This document shows, in pieces, positions 1 through 8,627 of a DNA stretch of 64,000 nt. The notes under the pieces are model-generated. The model made no database searches. It was not told the origin of the DNA and worked only from the letters and a program-made list of their open reading frames with translations. The position numbers were made by a program, and so were the translations under genes. The stretch spans positions 280,917 through 344,916 of the forward strand of contig NZ_JAGOBJ010000004.1 in the NCBI RefSeq assembly GCF_017983445.1, written 5' to 3'. The stretch's first letter is position 1, and each line of letters starts with the position of its first letter. Source of the stretch: Halomonas sp. GTDB taxonomy: Bacteria > Pseudomonadota > Gammaproteobacteria > Pseudomonadales > Halomonadaceae.

Positions 1-1802
1 CCCACGACATGAGCTTTGATGACATGTTGAACCCGGTACAGGGCAACGGCGTGTACGTTGATGACCTGCCGTTCTTTGGCGGCCAGATGATCTGGAAAGC
101 CAATCCCAATATCGTCGCCAAGCTTGAAGAAGTGGGTGCGCTGATGGCGCACAAGCCTATCGTGCACAGCTACATGCACTGCTGGCGGCATAAAACGCCG
201 GTCATCTACCGCGCCACAGCCCAGTGGTTCGTGGGTATGGATATTCAGGGTAAAGACGGCAAAACACTGCGTGAACGTGCGCTGGAAGGTATCGAAGCGA
301 CTCAGTTCACGCCCGCCTGGGGCCAGGCGCGTCTGCATAGCATGATCGCCAACCGCCCAGACTGGTGCATCTCCCGCCAGCGTAACTGGGGCGTGCCGAT
401 TCCGTTCTTCCTGCACAAGCAAACCGGCGAGCTGCATCCGCGCACCGTCGAGCTGATGGATGAAGTCGCCAAGCGCGTACAGGAGCAGGGCATTGATGCC
501 TGGTTCAGCCTGGACGCTGCCGAGCTTCTCGGCGCAGAAGCCGCCGAGTACGACAAGATTACCGATACGCTGGATGTCTGGTTTGATTCCGGCACCACGC
601 ACCGTCATGTGCTGCGCGGCTCTCATCCGCATGGTCATGAAAGCGGTCCGCGGGCTGATCTGTATCTGGAAGGCTCTGACCAGCACCGCGGCTGGTTCCA
701 CTCGTCGCTTTTGACCGGCTCGGCAATTGACGGCCATGCGCCATACCGTCAGCTGTTGACCCACGGGTTTACCGTCGATTCGCAAGGTCGTAAGCAGTCC
801 AAGTCGCTGGGCAACGTTGTCGCGCCGCAGTCGGTGATGGACAAGCTGGGCGCGGATATTCTGCGCCTGTGGGTGGCCTCGACTGATTACTCCAATGAAA
901 TGGCCGTGTCGGATGAGATTCTCAAGCGCACGGCGGACGTGTATCGGCGTATTCGTAACACATCGCGCTTTCTGCTGGGTAACCTGACCGGCTTTGACCC
1001 GGCACGCGATATGGTGGCTTTCGACGATATGATCGCTTTGGATCGTTGGGTCGTCGATCGTGCGCTGCAGCTGCAGGAGCGCATCCAGAAAGCCTATGAA
1101 GAGTACCGCTTCCTGGACGTTTACCAGCAGGTGCATACTTTCTGTTCGCGCGATCTGGGTGGTTTCTATCTGGATATCATCAAGGATCGTCAGTACACCA
1201 CTCAGGCTGATTCGTTGGCACGTCGCAGCTGTCAGAGCGCGCTCTATCATGTCATCGAGGCGCTTTCGCGCTGGGTTGCACCGATTCTCTCCTTCACCGC
1301 AGAAGAGATTTACGAGCATATCCCGGGCAAGCGTGGCGACAGCGTACTGCTGGAAACCTACTATACCGGCCTGAAGCCGCTTGATGCCGACGCCGAGATG
1401 GGCCGCGAGTACTGGGAGGCCGTGCTGGAGGTCAAGCAGGCGGTGAATAAGCGCTTGGAAGAGGCGCGTAGCGAAGGCGCTATCAAAGGCTCGCTGGATA
1501 GTGAAGTCACCCTGTATGTCAGCGATGAGCTCAATGCGTTGCTGTCACGCCTGGGCGATGAGCTGCGATTTGTGCTGATCACATCTGAAGCGACTCTCAA
1601 ACCGCTTGCCGATGCCGATGCATCAGCCTATAGCGAGCTTGATGGGCTCAAGGTAGCGGTTGTGGCCAGCACGTTCGAGAAATGCGAACGCAGCTGGGAG
1701 CGCCGTCCGGATGTGGGTACGCACCCTGAGCACCCCACGCTCTGCGAGCGCTCGATTCTTAACCTGCCAGACGGCCCGGGTGAGGTGCGTCGCTATGCCT
1801 GA
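1..1802 (+). CDS. ileS: Isoleucyl-tRNA synthetase, 3' part (5' end outside window)
   Basis: The reading frame is open from the first bases, so the true start lies upstream. This enzyme charges tRNA-Ile with isoleucine in the cytoplasm. Visible class I features are the WFDSG segment, the [11 protein letters not shown] block and the second signature loop, which reads KQSKS instead of KMSKS (near base 795). The N-terminal HIGH motif is not in the window. The C-terminus is the zinc-finger-like tail of bacterial IleRS, but both C-x-x-C pairs read C-x-x-S here (KCERS and LCERS, about 1678-1760). The gene overlaps lspA by 8 bases, the usual ileS-lspA arrangement. Identity is certain; the altered zinc motif is discussed as a finding. 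Confidence 0.97.
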   Translation, partial: HDMSFDDMLNPVQGNGVYVDDLPFFGGQMIWKANPNIVAKLEEVGALMAHKPIVHSYMHCWRHKTPVIYRATAQWFVGMDIQGKDGKTLRERALEGIEATQFTPAWGQARLHSMIANRPDWCISRQRNWGVPIPFFLHKQTGELHPRTVELMDEVAKRVQEQGIDAWFSLDAAELLGAEAAEYDKITDTLDVWFDSGTTHRHVLRGSHPHGHESGPRADLYLEGSDQHRGWFHSSLLTGSAIDGHAPYRQLLTHGFTVDSQGRKQSKSLGNVVAPQSVMDKLGADILRLWVASTDYSNEMAVSDEILKRTADVYRRIRNTSRFLLGNLTGFDPARDMVAFDDMIALDRWVVDRALQLQERIQKAYEEYRFLDVYQQVHTFCSRDLGGFYLDIIKDRQYTTQADSLARRSCQSALYHVIEALSRWVAPILSFTAEEIYEHIPGKRGDSVLLETYYTGLKPLDADAEMGREYWEAVLEVKQAVNKRLEEARSEGAIKGSLDSEVTLYVSDELNALLSRLGDELRFVLITSEATLKPLADADASAYSELDGLKVAVVASTFEKCERSWERRPDVGTHPEHPTLCERSILNLPDGPGEVRRYA

Positions 1803-2340
1803 GTCCAAGGAACCCATGTCACCTGCCAGCGCCCGGCCGCCGATGCGGCAGCCGCTGCGCTGGCTGTGGTTGGCGGTGGCCGTTATCGTGCTGGATTTAG
1901 CCACCAAGGCGATTGCCAGCAGTCAGTTGGGTTATCTGCAGCCGGTGGAGGTGTTGCCGTTTTTTAACCTGACGCTAATGCACAATACCGGGGCCGCGTT
2001 TAGCTTTTTGGCGACTCACCCCGGTTGGCAACGCTGGTTTTTTGCACTGATCGCGATTGGCGCTAGCATAGGTCTAACGATCTGGCTTTCCCGCGTCAGA
2101 GACGATGAAAAACTGTTGGCCATTTCGCTGCCGCTGATTATCGGTGGGGCGTTGGGTAATCTGTATGACCGGTTAGTGCACGGTTATGTGGTCGACTTTC
2201 TATCGTTTCACGTCGCCGGTTGGTACTACCCCGCTTTTAATGTGGCGGATATCGGGATTACTCTCGGAGCCATCGGATTAATATGGGAGTCAGTCATGGG
2301 TGAGCGACGCCGTAAAAAAGCTCATCGGACTGTGACCTGA
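1795..2340 (+). CDS. lspA: Lipoprotein signal peptidase (signal peptidase II)
   Basis: This inner-membrane aspartyl protease removes the signal peptide from prolipoproteins after lipid attachment to the cysteine. The product is 181 residues from the ATG at 1795, which overlaps the ileS stop; an ATG at 1816 is an alternative start. Four hydrophobic segments are visible. The two conserved aspartate regions are present: [15 protein letters not shown] and the later [11 protein letters not shown]. The HNTGAAFSF motif typical of the family is also seen. Substrates encoded in this window would include TssJ and BamD. The call is secure from motifs, length and the ileS-lspA-fkpB-ispH order. Confidence 0.96.
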   Translation: MPESKEPMSPASARPPMRQPLRWLWLAVAVIVLDLATKAIASSQLGYLQPVEVLPFFNLTLMHNTGAAFSFLATHPGWQRWFFALIAIGASIGLTIWLSRVRDDEKLLAISLPLIIGGALGNLYDRLVHGYVVDFLSFHVAGWYYPAFNVADIGITLGAIGLIWESVMGERRRKKAHRTVT

Positions 2341-2361
2341 TCGAAGAGTGATTTAATCAAC

Positions 2362-2405
2362 CCGCGGTCTCACCCAAGAAGGGCTAGGGCCGCGGTGTCA
2401 CCCAA
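2362..2405 (+). repeat. Pair of 16-bp direct repeats before fkpB
   Basis: CCGCGGTCTCACCCAA at 2362-2377 recurs as CCGCGGTGTCACCCAA at 2390-2405, one base different, 28 bases apart. The second copy ends 14 bases before the fkpB start codon. No function is recognised; a slippage duplication or a regulatory site are both possible. Confidence 0.6.
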
Positions 2406-2419
2406 TAGTGAGCAGAGTA

Positions 2420-2866
2420 ATGAGCGATTACCTAATTGATGATGGGATGGAAGTGACACTGCACTTCACCTTGAAGCTTGAAGATGGCACGGTGGTGGAT
2501 TCAACTAAAGAGAAGGTGCCTGCTGTCTGCCAGTTTGGTGATGGCAATCTGCCCCCGGGGTTTGAGCATCCTATTAAGGGCATGGCCGCGGGCCAAAACG
2601 GGACGTTTCAAATAACCCCTGAACATGCGTTTGGTCAGCACAACCCTCAGAATATTCAGACACTCAAGCGGGCCGACTTCGGTGACGAAGAGCCTGAGCT
2701 GGGGATGGTGATGTCGTTTGCCGATAAAGCGGGAACGGAATTGCCTGGTGTGGTCAAAACCATTGAAGGTGATCGCGTAGAGGTGGACTTTAACCATCCG
2801 CTGGCAGGGCGTACATTAACGTTTGAAGTCGAGATTCTCGACGTTAAGCCCGTCACTACGCACTAG
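2420..2866 (+). CDS. fkpB: FKBP-type peptidyl-prolyl isomerase, SlpA/FkpB type
   Basis: A 148-residue cytoplasmic peptidyl-prolyl cis-trans isomerase of the SlyD-like FKBP group. The N-terminal FKBP strand ([18 protein letters not shown]), the [14 protein letters not shown] segment and the inserted flap ([12 protein letters not shown]) followed by the return to the FKBP fold ([14 protein letters not shown]) are all visible. The ATG at 2420 is preferred over a GTG at 2408 because the protein then starts MSDYLIDDG, like family members. It sits between lspA and ispH, the conserved gammaproteobacterial order. Confidence 0.93.
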   Translation: MSDYLIDDGMEVTLHFTLKLEDGTVVDSTKEKVPAVCQFGDGNLPPGFEHPIKGMAAGQNGTFQITPEHAFGQHNPQNIQTLKRADFGDEEPELGMVMSFADKAGTELPGVVKTIEGDRVEVDFNHPLAGRTLTFEVEILDVKPVTTH

Positions 2867-2909
2867 TTTATTATTCACTAGCGATGCGTTTACGCATCAA
2901 GGCGCTATT

Positions 2910-3887
2910 ATGCAATCGACGCAAGCACAGCCCATACAGATCAAATTGGCCAATCCGCGTGGTTTTTGTGCCGGCGTGGATCGCGCTATCGATATCGTCA
3001 ATCGAGCCCTCGACGTGTTCGGCCCGCCCATATATGTTCGTCATGAAGTGGTTCATAACCGTTTCGTGGTGGAAACGCTGCGCGAGCGTGGGGCGGTCTT
3101 CGTGGAAGAACTCGACGAAGTCCCGGACGACGTGATCGTAATTTTCTCGGCCCACGGTGTTTCTCAGGCTGTTCAAACCGATGCCGACCGGCGTGGGCTG
3201 AAAGTATTTGATGCTACCTGCCCGCTGGTCACAAAAGTGCATCTGGAAGTGTTGCGCTACGCCAAGCGAGGCCATGAGTGCGTGCTGATTGGGCATGCGG
3301 GCCATCCGGAAGTAGAAGGCACCATGGGGCGTTACGATACGGCTCACGGCGGGCATATCTACCTGGTGGAAGATGAGCAGGATGTTGCCAATCTGGTCGT
3401 CAACGACCCTTCCAAGCTGGCCTTTGTGACGCAAACGACGCTTTCGATGGACGATACGGCCAAGGTAATCGACGCTTTGCGCGACAAGTTTCCCGAGATC
3501 AGCGGGCCGCGCAAGGACGATATTTGCTACGCTACGCAAAACCGCCAGGACGCAGTGCGCGAGCTTGCCGCCGACAGTGACTTGGTGCTCGTTGTAGGGA
3601 GTCCCAATAGCTCAAACTCCAACCGCCTGCGTGAGCTTTCCGAACGCATGGGAACCCCGGCGTATCTGATCGATAATGCCGATCAGATTGACGCCACCTG
3701 GCTTGAGAACGTTGGCCGTATCGGCGTCACGGCTGGCGCAAGCGCTCCGGAAGTGCTGGTCAAAGGGGTTATCGCCAAGCTGCAATCTTTCGGTGCTGCC
3801 GTGCCTGAAGAGCTGCTCGGCCAAGAAGAGAACATTACGTTTTCCATGCCCAAAGAGCTTCGTGAGCAGGTAATCGTCAGCAGCTAA
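2910..3887 (+). CDS. ispH: 4-hydroxy-3-methylbut-2-enyl diphosphate reductase
   Basis: IspH (LytB) is the last enzyme of the MEP isoprenoid pathway and makes IPP and DMAPP from HMBPP using a 4Fe-4S cluster. The three cluster cysteines are visible in [25 protein letters not shown] and [11 protein letters not shown]. The histidine regions RHEVVHN and [10 protein letters not shown] and the [10 protein letters not shown] substrate loop are also present. The ATG at 2910 gives 325 residues, close to the usual 310-320; the open frame runs further upstream but that extension is not family-like. It directly precedes the minor pilin genes, as in Pseudomonas. Confidence 0.97.
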   Translation: MQSTQAQPIQIKLANPRGFCAGVDRAIDIVNRALDVFGPPIYVRHEVVHNRFVVETLRERGAVFVEELDEVPDDVIVIFSAHGVSQAVQTDADRRGLKVFDATCPLVTKVHLEVLRYAKRGHECVLIGHAGHPEVEGTMGRYDTAHGGHIYLVEDEQDVANLVVNDPSKLAFVTQTTLSMDDTAKVIDALRDKFPEISGPRKDDICYATQNRQDAVRELAADSDLVLVVGSPNSSNSNRLRELSERMGTPAYLIDNADQIDATWLENVGRIGVTAGASAPEVLVKGVIAKLQSFGAAVPEELLGQEENITFSMPKELREQVIVSS

Positions 3888-3950
3888 TGCACTGCGCATC
3901 GGTTTCCGATAGTCTGAAAGTGTATGCGGTGGCCTGGGCAGGAGCATTAT

Positions 3951-4349
3951 TTGACGTTTTATCTTTATGCTTTACGCGCTGGTGGAAAGCCAAGGTGCCA
4001 GCGCGGTTTTACGCTTATTGAGGTTGTGGTGGTAATGGGCATTATCAGCCTCATTGCGGCCATGGCCTATCCTGTCTATACCCGTCACCTCCAAGCCTCA
4101 CTGCGTACCGATGCGCATGCGGGGTTGATGCAGGCAGCCGCTGAGCTGGAACGCTGCAATTCCCGCACATATACCTATCATGAGTGTGCCATTCCCTCTC
4201 AATCTCCCGGCAAGCGCTACGCCTTGATGCTTTCAAAAGAGGCGGAGAATGGCTATCTACTAAGCGCTTCAACGCTTCAGGACGATGGTTGTGAAACGGC
4301 TATTACGCTCAATAATCGAGGCGAGCGTTTACCCAAGGATTGCTGGTAA
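3951..4349 (+). CDS. pilE: Type IV minor pilin, PilE-like
   Basis: The protein carries the class III prepilin signature RGFTLIEVVVVMGIISLI with the conserved glycine before the cleavage site, phenylalanine at +1 and glutamate at +5, followed by the AAMAYPVYTRHLQ helix. The C-terminal half has paired cysteines (AELERCN, DGCETAITLNNRGE, DCW) as in PilE-type minor pilins. The start is uncertain: a TTG at 3951 has GGAG six bases upstream, while an ATG at 3924 has no clear ribosome site and would give a 9-residue longer leader. It is the first of four closely packed pilin genes and is probably part of the pilus-priming complex at the inner membrane. Confidence 0.87.
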   Translation: MTFYLYALRAGGKPRCQRGFTLIEVVVVMGIISLIAAMAYPVYTRHLQASLRTDAHAGLMQAAAELERCNSRTYTYHECAIPSQSPGKRYALMLSKEAENGYLLSASTLQDDGCETAITLNNRGERLPKDCW

Positions 4350-4769
4350 ATGCAGCGCCAGCGCGGGTTCACCTTGGTTGAGGCACTGATTGCCTTGGCG
4401 CTTTTAGTGTTTGGGCTTATGGGGATCGCGGCAATGCAATTAACCTCGTTGCAAAGTGCCACGACCGGCTATCAGTACTCGGCCGCAAGCCTTGCCGCTG
4501 TCGATATGCAGGAAAGCGCCTGGGGACGGCTTGCAACGACACAGAATTGCCGCCGCATTGATCTTGCTAGCCTGAGAAGCGCTTGGCGCGCCCAGTGGTT
4601 TGAAGGCCTTGATGCGCCGCTTAATGGCTCTACCGGTGAGGTGGAGCGCGCCGTAGTGGATGGAAGCTGCCACTTCACAGTCTCCATTGTGGTTAACGCC
4701 TGGCCTTCACAAGAGGTGCAAGAGCCCCTTGATTACGTATTTACACTGCCATTAAGTGAGGGGGCGTAG
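4350..4769 (+). CDS. pilV: Type IV pilus minor pilin PilV-like
   Basis: The 139-residue protein starts with a short leader and the prepilin motif RGFTLVEALIALALLVFG, then GLMGIAAMQLTSLQSA, which is typical of PilV. It begins directly after the stop codon of the preceding pilin gene, indicating translational coupling. PilV is a minor pilin thought to form a priming complex with PilW, PilX and PilE for pilus assembly. The C-terminal domain is short, with two cysteines (QNCRR and GSCHF) that could form a disulfide. Confidence 0.86.
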   Translation: MQRQRGFTLVEALIALALLVFGLMGIAAMQLTSLQSATTGYQYSAASLAAVDMQESAWGRLATTQNCRRIDLASLRSAWRAQWFEGLDAPLNGSTGEVERAVVDGSCHFTVSIVVNAWPSQEVQEPLDYVFTLPLSEGA

Positions 4770-5227
4770 TGGTCAATACACGCCAGGCGGGCTTTACGCT
4801 GGTTGAAGTCATGGTCGCAATGGTCATCGGGGCGATTATTATTCTAGGCGCTGGACAGCTTTTATTAACCACAGTGACCACCTTTACCCGCGTGGAGGCG
4901 ATCAGTCGTCAGCAGGAAGCGGTTATCTTTGCCGCTGAGGCATTGACGCGAGACGTTCGTCACGGTGCAGGAAGCCACTATGAGATTAGCGAATCGTTGG
5001 TTAACGATGACACCTGTGCGCTACGCCGAAATGGCCAGCCATTGATCGAGGGGCTTTATAAAGGTAGCAATGATTGCCGTGCTGTTAATCTTTATGAACA
5101 AGATGTTCAGGGTATAGCGGGGTTGTACCGCATAACCTTGAGGTTTGCAGATTCAGAACGAGCGCCCTTTATATGGCATGTGATGCAGCGAAGCCAAGTA
5201 ATTAAGCCAACCGGCGTTAGCCTATGA
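4769..5227 (+). CDS. pilW: Type IV pilus minor pilin PilW-like, short
   Basis: GTG at 4769 shares a base with the pilV stop codon (TAGTG). The leader and helix read AGFTLVEVMVAMVIGAIIIL, followed by GAGQLLLTTVTTF and a SRQQEAVIFAAEALTRDVRHGAG segment typical of PilW. At 152 residues it is well below the usual length of PilW proteins (about 250 or more), so much of the globular domain is missing. Two cysteines (DDTCAL, NDCRAV) remain. It overlaps pilX by 4 bases. The start choice is set by the reading frame and coupling. Confidence 0.83.
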   Translation: MVNTRQAGFTLVEVMVAMVIGAIIILGAGQLLLTTVTTFTRVEAISRQQEAVIFAAEALTRDVRHGAGSHYEISESLVNDDTCALRRNGQPLIEGLYKGSNDCRAVNLYEQDVQGIAGLYRITLRFADSERAPFIWHVMQRSQVIKPTGVSL

Positions 5228-5745
5228 AGCATCAGCAAGGGGCTGCATTAGTCATTGTAATGGCGATGCTTTCCGCAGCACTGTTACTCGGTGTCGCCAG
5301 CATGCAGTCAGCACTCGTTGATGAGCGTTTGGCAGGTAATTTTCGTGCCTCAGTGCAAGCACAAATGGTCGATGAGAGTCTGCTGGCTGCGTTGGCGGTT
5401 AGCCATCACTCTGCCCAGCGTGACGCTTTTTTAAACCACGTAACTGAAGGCCCCCAAGCGCTGGGCAGTGGGGAGCGTTACCGACTTCAAGCAGAAGAGC
5501 TGGAGGTGTTGTTGGATGTTGGCGCGTTTAAAATGTTTCTCAGTCGTTTAGCGGCGGGCCGCGATACTCTTAACCATGACTCGCTAGCAGAAGAGGTCGC
5601 ACTCAATATCAAGAAGCTCAGCAATGATCGAGTAGTGATTACCGCCAGCCGCCAGGGGCAAGCTCCCGATGAGGCATTGGTCACGCAGCTTGAGTTTTTC
5701 AAGACTGACGCCGAACCGCAATGGCAGCTGGCAGGCTTACGCTAA
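5224..5745 (+). CDS. pilX: Type IV pilus minor pilin PilX-like
   Basis: The N-terminus QQGAALVIVMAMLSAALLLG followed by VASMQSALVDERLAGNFR matches the PilX pattern, which has G-A at the cleavage site and lacks the usual glutamate at +5. The product is 173 residues. It closes a four-gene cluster with 4-base overlap to pilW. In Pseudomonas the next genes would be pilY1 and pilY2, but here the following gene is trpS, so no PilY1 adhesin is encoded at this locus. Confidence 0.83.
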   Translation: MKHQQGAALVIVMAMLSAALLLGVASMQSALVDERLAGNFRASVQAQMVDESLLAALAVSHHSAQRDAFLNHVTEGPQALGSGERYRLQAEELEVLLDVGAFKMFLSRLAAGRDTLNHDSLAEEVALNIKKLSNDRVVITASRQGQAPDEALVTQLEFFKTDAEPQWQLAGLR

Positions 5746-5809
5746 TGCTATTCGCCACGCGTAAATCAGCGCGTTATGATAGGCCTATTTGCCCAAGAGC
5801 CTGAATACA

Positions 5810-6832
5810 ATGAGTCAAACTGCCAAAACCCGCGTCCTAACCGGTATTACGACTACTGGCACACCGCACTTAGGCAACTACGTTGGTGCGATTAAACCAG
5901 CCATAGAAGCAAGCCAGGACCCCAACGTACAGTCGTTCTATTTTCTGGCGGATTATCATGCCCTGATCAAATGCCAGGACCCGAAGCGCGTACAAGAGTC
6001 ACGCCTGGAAATTGCCGCTACCTGGCTGGCGCTTGGCCTGGATACCGACAACGCAATCTTTTACCGCCAATCTGACTTGATCGAAGTTCAAGAACTCTCG
6101 TGGATGCTTTCCTGCGTGTGCGCCAAGGGGCTCATGAACCGTGCCCATGCCTATAAGGCAGCCGTGGCTGAAAACGAGGAAGCGGGTGATCAGGATGCTG
6201 ATAAAGGTGTCACCATGGGCTTGTTTGGCTATCCGGTATTGATGGCCGCCGATATTTTGATGTTCAACGCCAATAAGGTGCCGGTAGGGCGCGACCAGAT
6301 TCAACATATCGAAATGGCGCGCGATATGGCCGGTCGATTCAACCACCTTTATAAAGGGCAGTACTTTACGCTGCCCGAAGCCGTGGTGAGTGAGACGGGC
6401 GAGGTGTTGAAAGGGCTGGATGGGCGCAAGATGTCCAAAAGCTATAACAATACGATTCCGCTGTTTTCACCTGAGAAAAAGCTTCAAAAGCTGGTGCGTA
6501 AAATCAAGACCAACTCGCTTGAACCCGGCGAACCTAAAGATCCGGCTACCTGCACGCTGTTCCAGATTTATTCAGCGTTTGCCAATGAAAGCGAAACAGC
6601 CGCCATGCGCGAACAATATGCCGCGGGTATCGGCTGGGGAGATGCCAAAAACCAGGTATTTGAGTATCTCAATGCACACCTGAGCGAACCCCGAGAGCGT
6701 TATTACAGGCTAATGGAAGATCCCGCCCATATTGAAGCCGTACTACAAAAAGGCGCAGAGCGGGCGCGCGAAGAGGCAGCAATCACCATGGATAAGCTGC
6801 GTTCAGCGGTGGGGCTTGGACGCTTTATCTAA
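5810..6832 (+). CDS. trpS: Tryptophanyl-tRNA synthetase
   Basis: A 340-residue class I aminoacyl-tRNA synthetase that charges tRNA-Trp. The HIGH-like signature is [11 protein letters not shown] near residue 13 and the KMSKS loop is [10 protein letters not shown] near residue 204. [15 protein letters not shown] and [16 protein letters not shown] are characteristic of the family. The ATG at 5810 is used because a TTG seven codons upstream adds only non-conserved residues. The gene ends just before a strong intrinsic terminator that isolates it from the type VI secretion island. Confidence 0.97.
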   Translation: MSQTAKTRVLTGITTTGTPHLGNYVGAIKPAIEASQDPNVQSFYFLADYHALIKCQDPKRVQESRLEIAATWLALGLDTDNAIFYRQSDLIEVQELSWMLSCVCAKGLMNRAHAYKAAVAENEEAGDQDADKGVTMGLFGYPVLMAADILMFNANKVPVGRDQIQHIEMARDMAGRFNHLYKGQYFTLPEAVVSETGEVLKGLDGRKMSKSYNNTIPLFSPEKKLQKLVRKIKTNSLEPGEPKDPATCTLFQIYSAFANESETAAMREQYAAGIGWGDAKNQVFEYLNAHLSEPRERYYRLMEDPAHIEAVLQKGAERAREEAAITMDKLRSAVGLGRFI

Positions 6833-6856
6833 AGAGTAAAAGACGGCACTGACTAA

Positions 6857-6886
6857 AAACCCCTTCCAATTGGAAGGGGTTTTTTA
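6857..6886 (+). terminator. Intrinsic terminator after trpS
   Basis: AACCCCTTCC and GGAAGGGGTT flank a short AATT loop and are followed by a run of T. This is a strong Rho-independent terminator for trpS, 25 bases past its stop codon. The run of A on the left could let it also serve hcp from the other strand. Confidence 0.93.
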
Positions 6887-6907
6887 ATACAAGCATCGCG
6901 TACATGC

Positions 6908-7426
6908 TTAGCCTTCGATAGGCGCGCGCCAATCGTCAGAGCCAGAAGTGCCCGCAACGGTGTGTTCCCAATCGATCTTACGATAGGCCAGAGAAACATC
7001 CATCAGCTGGGTGAATTCCGACTTGTTGATATCCTGAGCGTGTGGCATGCGCAGGTTAATATCAACAATCGTGGCATCCGTCAGTGTAGTGGTAAAGAAG
7101 TGCTCTTGTTTACCTTCCACAGACGTGCGGTACCACTTCAATGCAACGTGTGGCAGCATTTCGCCTGAAGCGAGTGCGTTGTACATCAGCGGAACGGATT
7201 TATTAAGTGCAACCGTAAACACAAATGGCTTGTGTGCACGTTGACCAGACGGCTGACCAGACTGCGGGTCAGTCGGTACGGTTACGACGTGTTTGAATTC
7301 CTGAACCAGCATTTCATCTTCATGACCTTCGACATAAATATTGCCGACAGAATCAGGAGTGAAGGCGCCTGAGGTAATGTTACCCTGAGTCTGGCCTTCG
7401 ATGCTGATATAACATGGTGTTGGCAT
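6908..7426 (-). CDS. hcp: Type VI secretion tube protein Hcp (TssD)
   Basis: Hcp forms the hexameric rings that stack into the inner tube of the type VI secretion system and is itself exported. The 172-residue protein starts MPTPCYISIEGQTQG and contains VEGHEDEMLVQ, TVPTDPQSGQPSGQR, KWYRTSVEGKQE and ends AGTSGSDDWRAPIEG. From memory this is very close in length and sequence to V. cholerae Hcp. The start at 7426 has AGGAGC a few bases upstream; the open frame upstream of it is not family-like. It is divergent from the tss operon and preceded by a sigma-54 promoter, so it is probably driven by the activator encoded at 20067. Confidence 0.97.
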   Translation of the reverse strand: MPTPCYISIEGQTQGNITSGAFTPDSVGNIYVEGHEDEMLVQEFKHVVTVPTDPQSGQPSGQRAHKPFVFTVALNKSVPLMYNALASGEMLPHVALKWYRTSVEGKQEHFFTTTLTDATIVDINLRMPHAQDINKSEFTQLMDVSLAYRKIDWEHTVAGTSGSDDWRAPIEG

Positions 7427-7480
7427 GGTCTGCTCCTTGACTAAAATATACATTAGTGCCCAGTGGACACCGTTATATAT

Positions 7481-7496
7481 AGCAATCAATATGCCA
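7481..7496 (-). promoter_or_regulatory. Sigma-54 (-24/-12) promoter of hcp
   Basis: On the minus strand the sequence reads TGGCATATTGATTGCT, with exactly 10 bases between the invariant GG and GC, matching TGGCAC-N5-TTGC. It lies 55 to 70 bases upstream of the hcp start codon, leaving a leader of about 45 bases. The island encodes its own sigma-54 activator, which supports the assignment. Confidence 0.85.
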
Positions 7497-7583
7497 TTTT
7501 AATTAATTCTATATATATCATTCACCTATATAGTTTCTATAATTAAATCTAATTATAAGTAGGCATTGGCTTGCTTGATTTTA

Positions 7584-7616
7584 AGCAACTAGTTGCTCAT
7601 TTGGCAATTAGTTGCT
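7584..7616. promoter_or_regulatory. Tandem palindromic sites, candidate enhancer for the T6SS sigma-54 activator
   Basis: AGCAACTAGTTGCT (7584-7597) is a perfect 14-bp palindrome, and GGCAATTAGTTGCT (7603-7616) is a near copy, with centres 19 bp apart. They lie about 90 to 120 bp upstream of the hcp -24 element, the normal distance for activator binding sites. A related inverted repeat TTGCTT/AAGCAA spans 7571-7588. Binding by the VasH-like protein is inferred. Confidence 0.6.
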
Positions 7617-8065
7617 CGCCTATAAAAACGGTGTCGTTTTCCCGAATTCGAAAAAGTTGTTTTAAATGGTGTTTTGTTTTTTTTTAGTTAAGTATGTTCT
7701 ATTTTGTTACTCAATGTTTTTAATTGATGGAATTATTTGTACATTATTTCACCTCTTTGTTTTTCTTATACAACCTTTTTTGTAAGTAAAAGAGTCTTTC
7801 TCTATAAGAGATTGCCGATAGTTTTTGTAAGACATATCTTACAAAACATTCGTTTTATTCTAATTATTATTAGTTTTGTTGTTAAATTCGTTAAATATCC
7901 TTAAAAATGGCGCTAAAAATTTACTAGTAGGTATTCATGATCTTTCTCAAAAGAGTGACTTGAGTTAAAGGCTCATTGGCATACTTAAGCCTAATTCGCT
8001 ACCTTCCGAAGATTGAAAAATTACTTACAGTTATTCTTAATTATCTCTCTCCCAAGGCGAATCTC

Positions 8066-8572
8066 ATGGCTAAACAAGGAACCGTCGCGCCTAAAGAGCG
8101 CATCAATATCAAGTATGTTCCAGCGACTGGTGATCAGCAGTCGGATACTGAGTTGCCGCTCAAGCTATTGGTTGTTGGCGACTTTAAAGGTGGTGAAGAA
8201 GAGGCCCCTATTGAAGAGCGACAAGCTGTTTCTGTCGATAAGAACAACTTCCAGTCGGTGATGCGTGAAGCTGGCCTGACATTGCAAACGTCGGTGTCCA
8301 ATCGTCTGGAAGAGAGTGAAGATTTGGGTGAAATGACGGTCGATTTATCCTTTAAATCGCTTGAAGATTTCTCTCCGGATTCCATCGCAAAGCAAGTACC
8401 CGAGCTGCGTAAGTTGGTAGAGCTGCGTGAGGCGTTGGTTGCTTTGAAAGGCCCTTTAGGAAACGTTCCTGCGTTCCGTGACCGGTTGCAGAAGTTGCTT
8501 GAGAACGATGATGCTCGCCAACAGCTATTAAGCGAGTTGGAGTTACTAGATACGGATCGGAAGGACGATTAA
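8066..8572 (+). CDS. tssB: T6SS contractile sheath small subunit TssB (VipA)
   Basis: TssB pairs with TssC to form the contractile sheath that drives secretion. The 168-residue protein starts MAKQGTVAPKERINIKY and has the conserved LPLKLLVVGDF strand, VDKNNFQSVM and the LEDFSPDSIAKQVPEL segment that binds TssC. The ATG at 8066 is chosen; the open frame extends to a TTG at 7976, but that extension is not family-like. It is the first gene of the main operon and tssC follows after 55 bases. Confidence 0.96.
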   Translation: MAKQGTVAPKERINIKYVPATGDQQSDTELPLKLLVVGDFKGGEEEAPIEERQAVSVDKNNFQSVMREAGLTLQTSVSNRLEESEDLGEMTVDLSFKSLEDFSPDSIAKQVPELRKLVELREALVALKGPLGNVPAFRDRLQKLLENDDARQQLLSELELLDTDRKDD

Positions 8573-8627
8573 TGCATCGTGATGCATAGCGTATCTATCA
8601 ACTACATAATGATTTCGAGGCAGAGCG

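Larger units (their letters stand above)
7427..8065. other. AT-rich divergent regulatory region between hcp and tssB
   Basis: About 640 bases without a credible gene, strikingly richer in A and T than the flanking genes. It holds the hcp sigma-54 promoter, two tandem palindromes and the 5' leader of the tss operon. A long AT-rich stretch at 7640-7960 has no recognised motif and could be a target for an H-NS-type silencer. I could not identify a convincing promoter for tssB. Confidence 0.7.

Noticed and set aside
2871-3539. Open frame of 222 codons on the minus strand opposite ispH
   Set aside because: It is a shadow of ispH; codon pattern and lack of motifs fit antisense.
7602-7616. TGGCAATTAGTTGCT read as a plus-strand sigma-54 promoter for the tss operon
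   Set aside because: The GG to GC distance is 9, not 10, and it lies more than 450 bases from tssB. It fits better as the second palindromic site.
7976-8065. Extended tssB start at TTG 7976
   Set aside because: The added residues do not resemble TssB N-termini, while the start at 8066 does.
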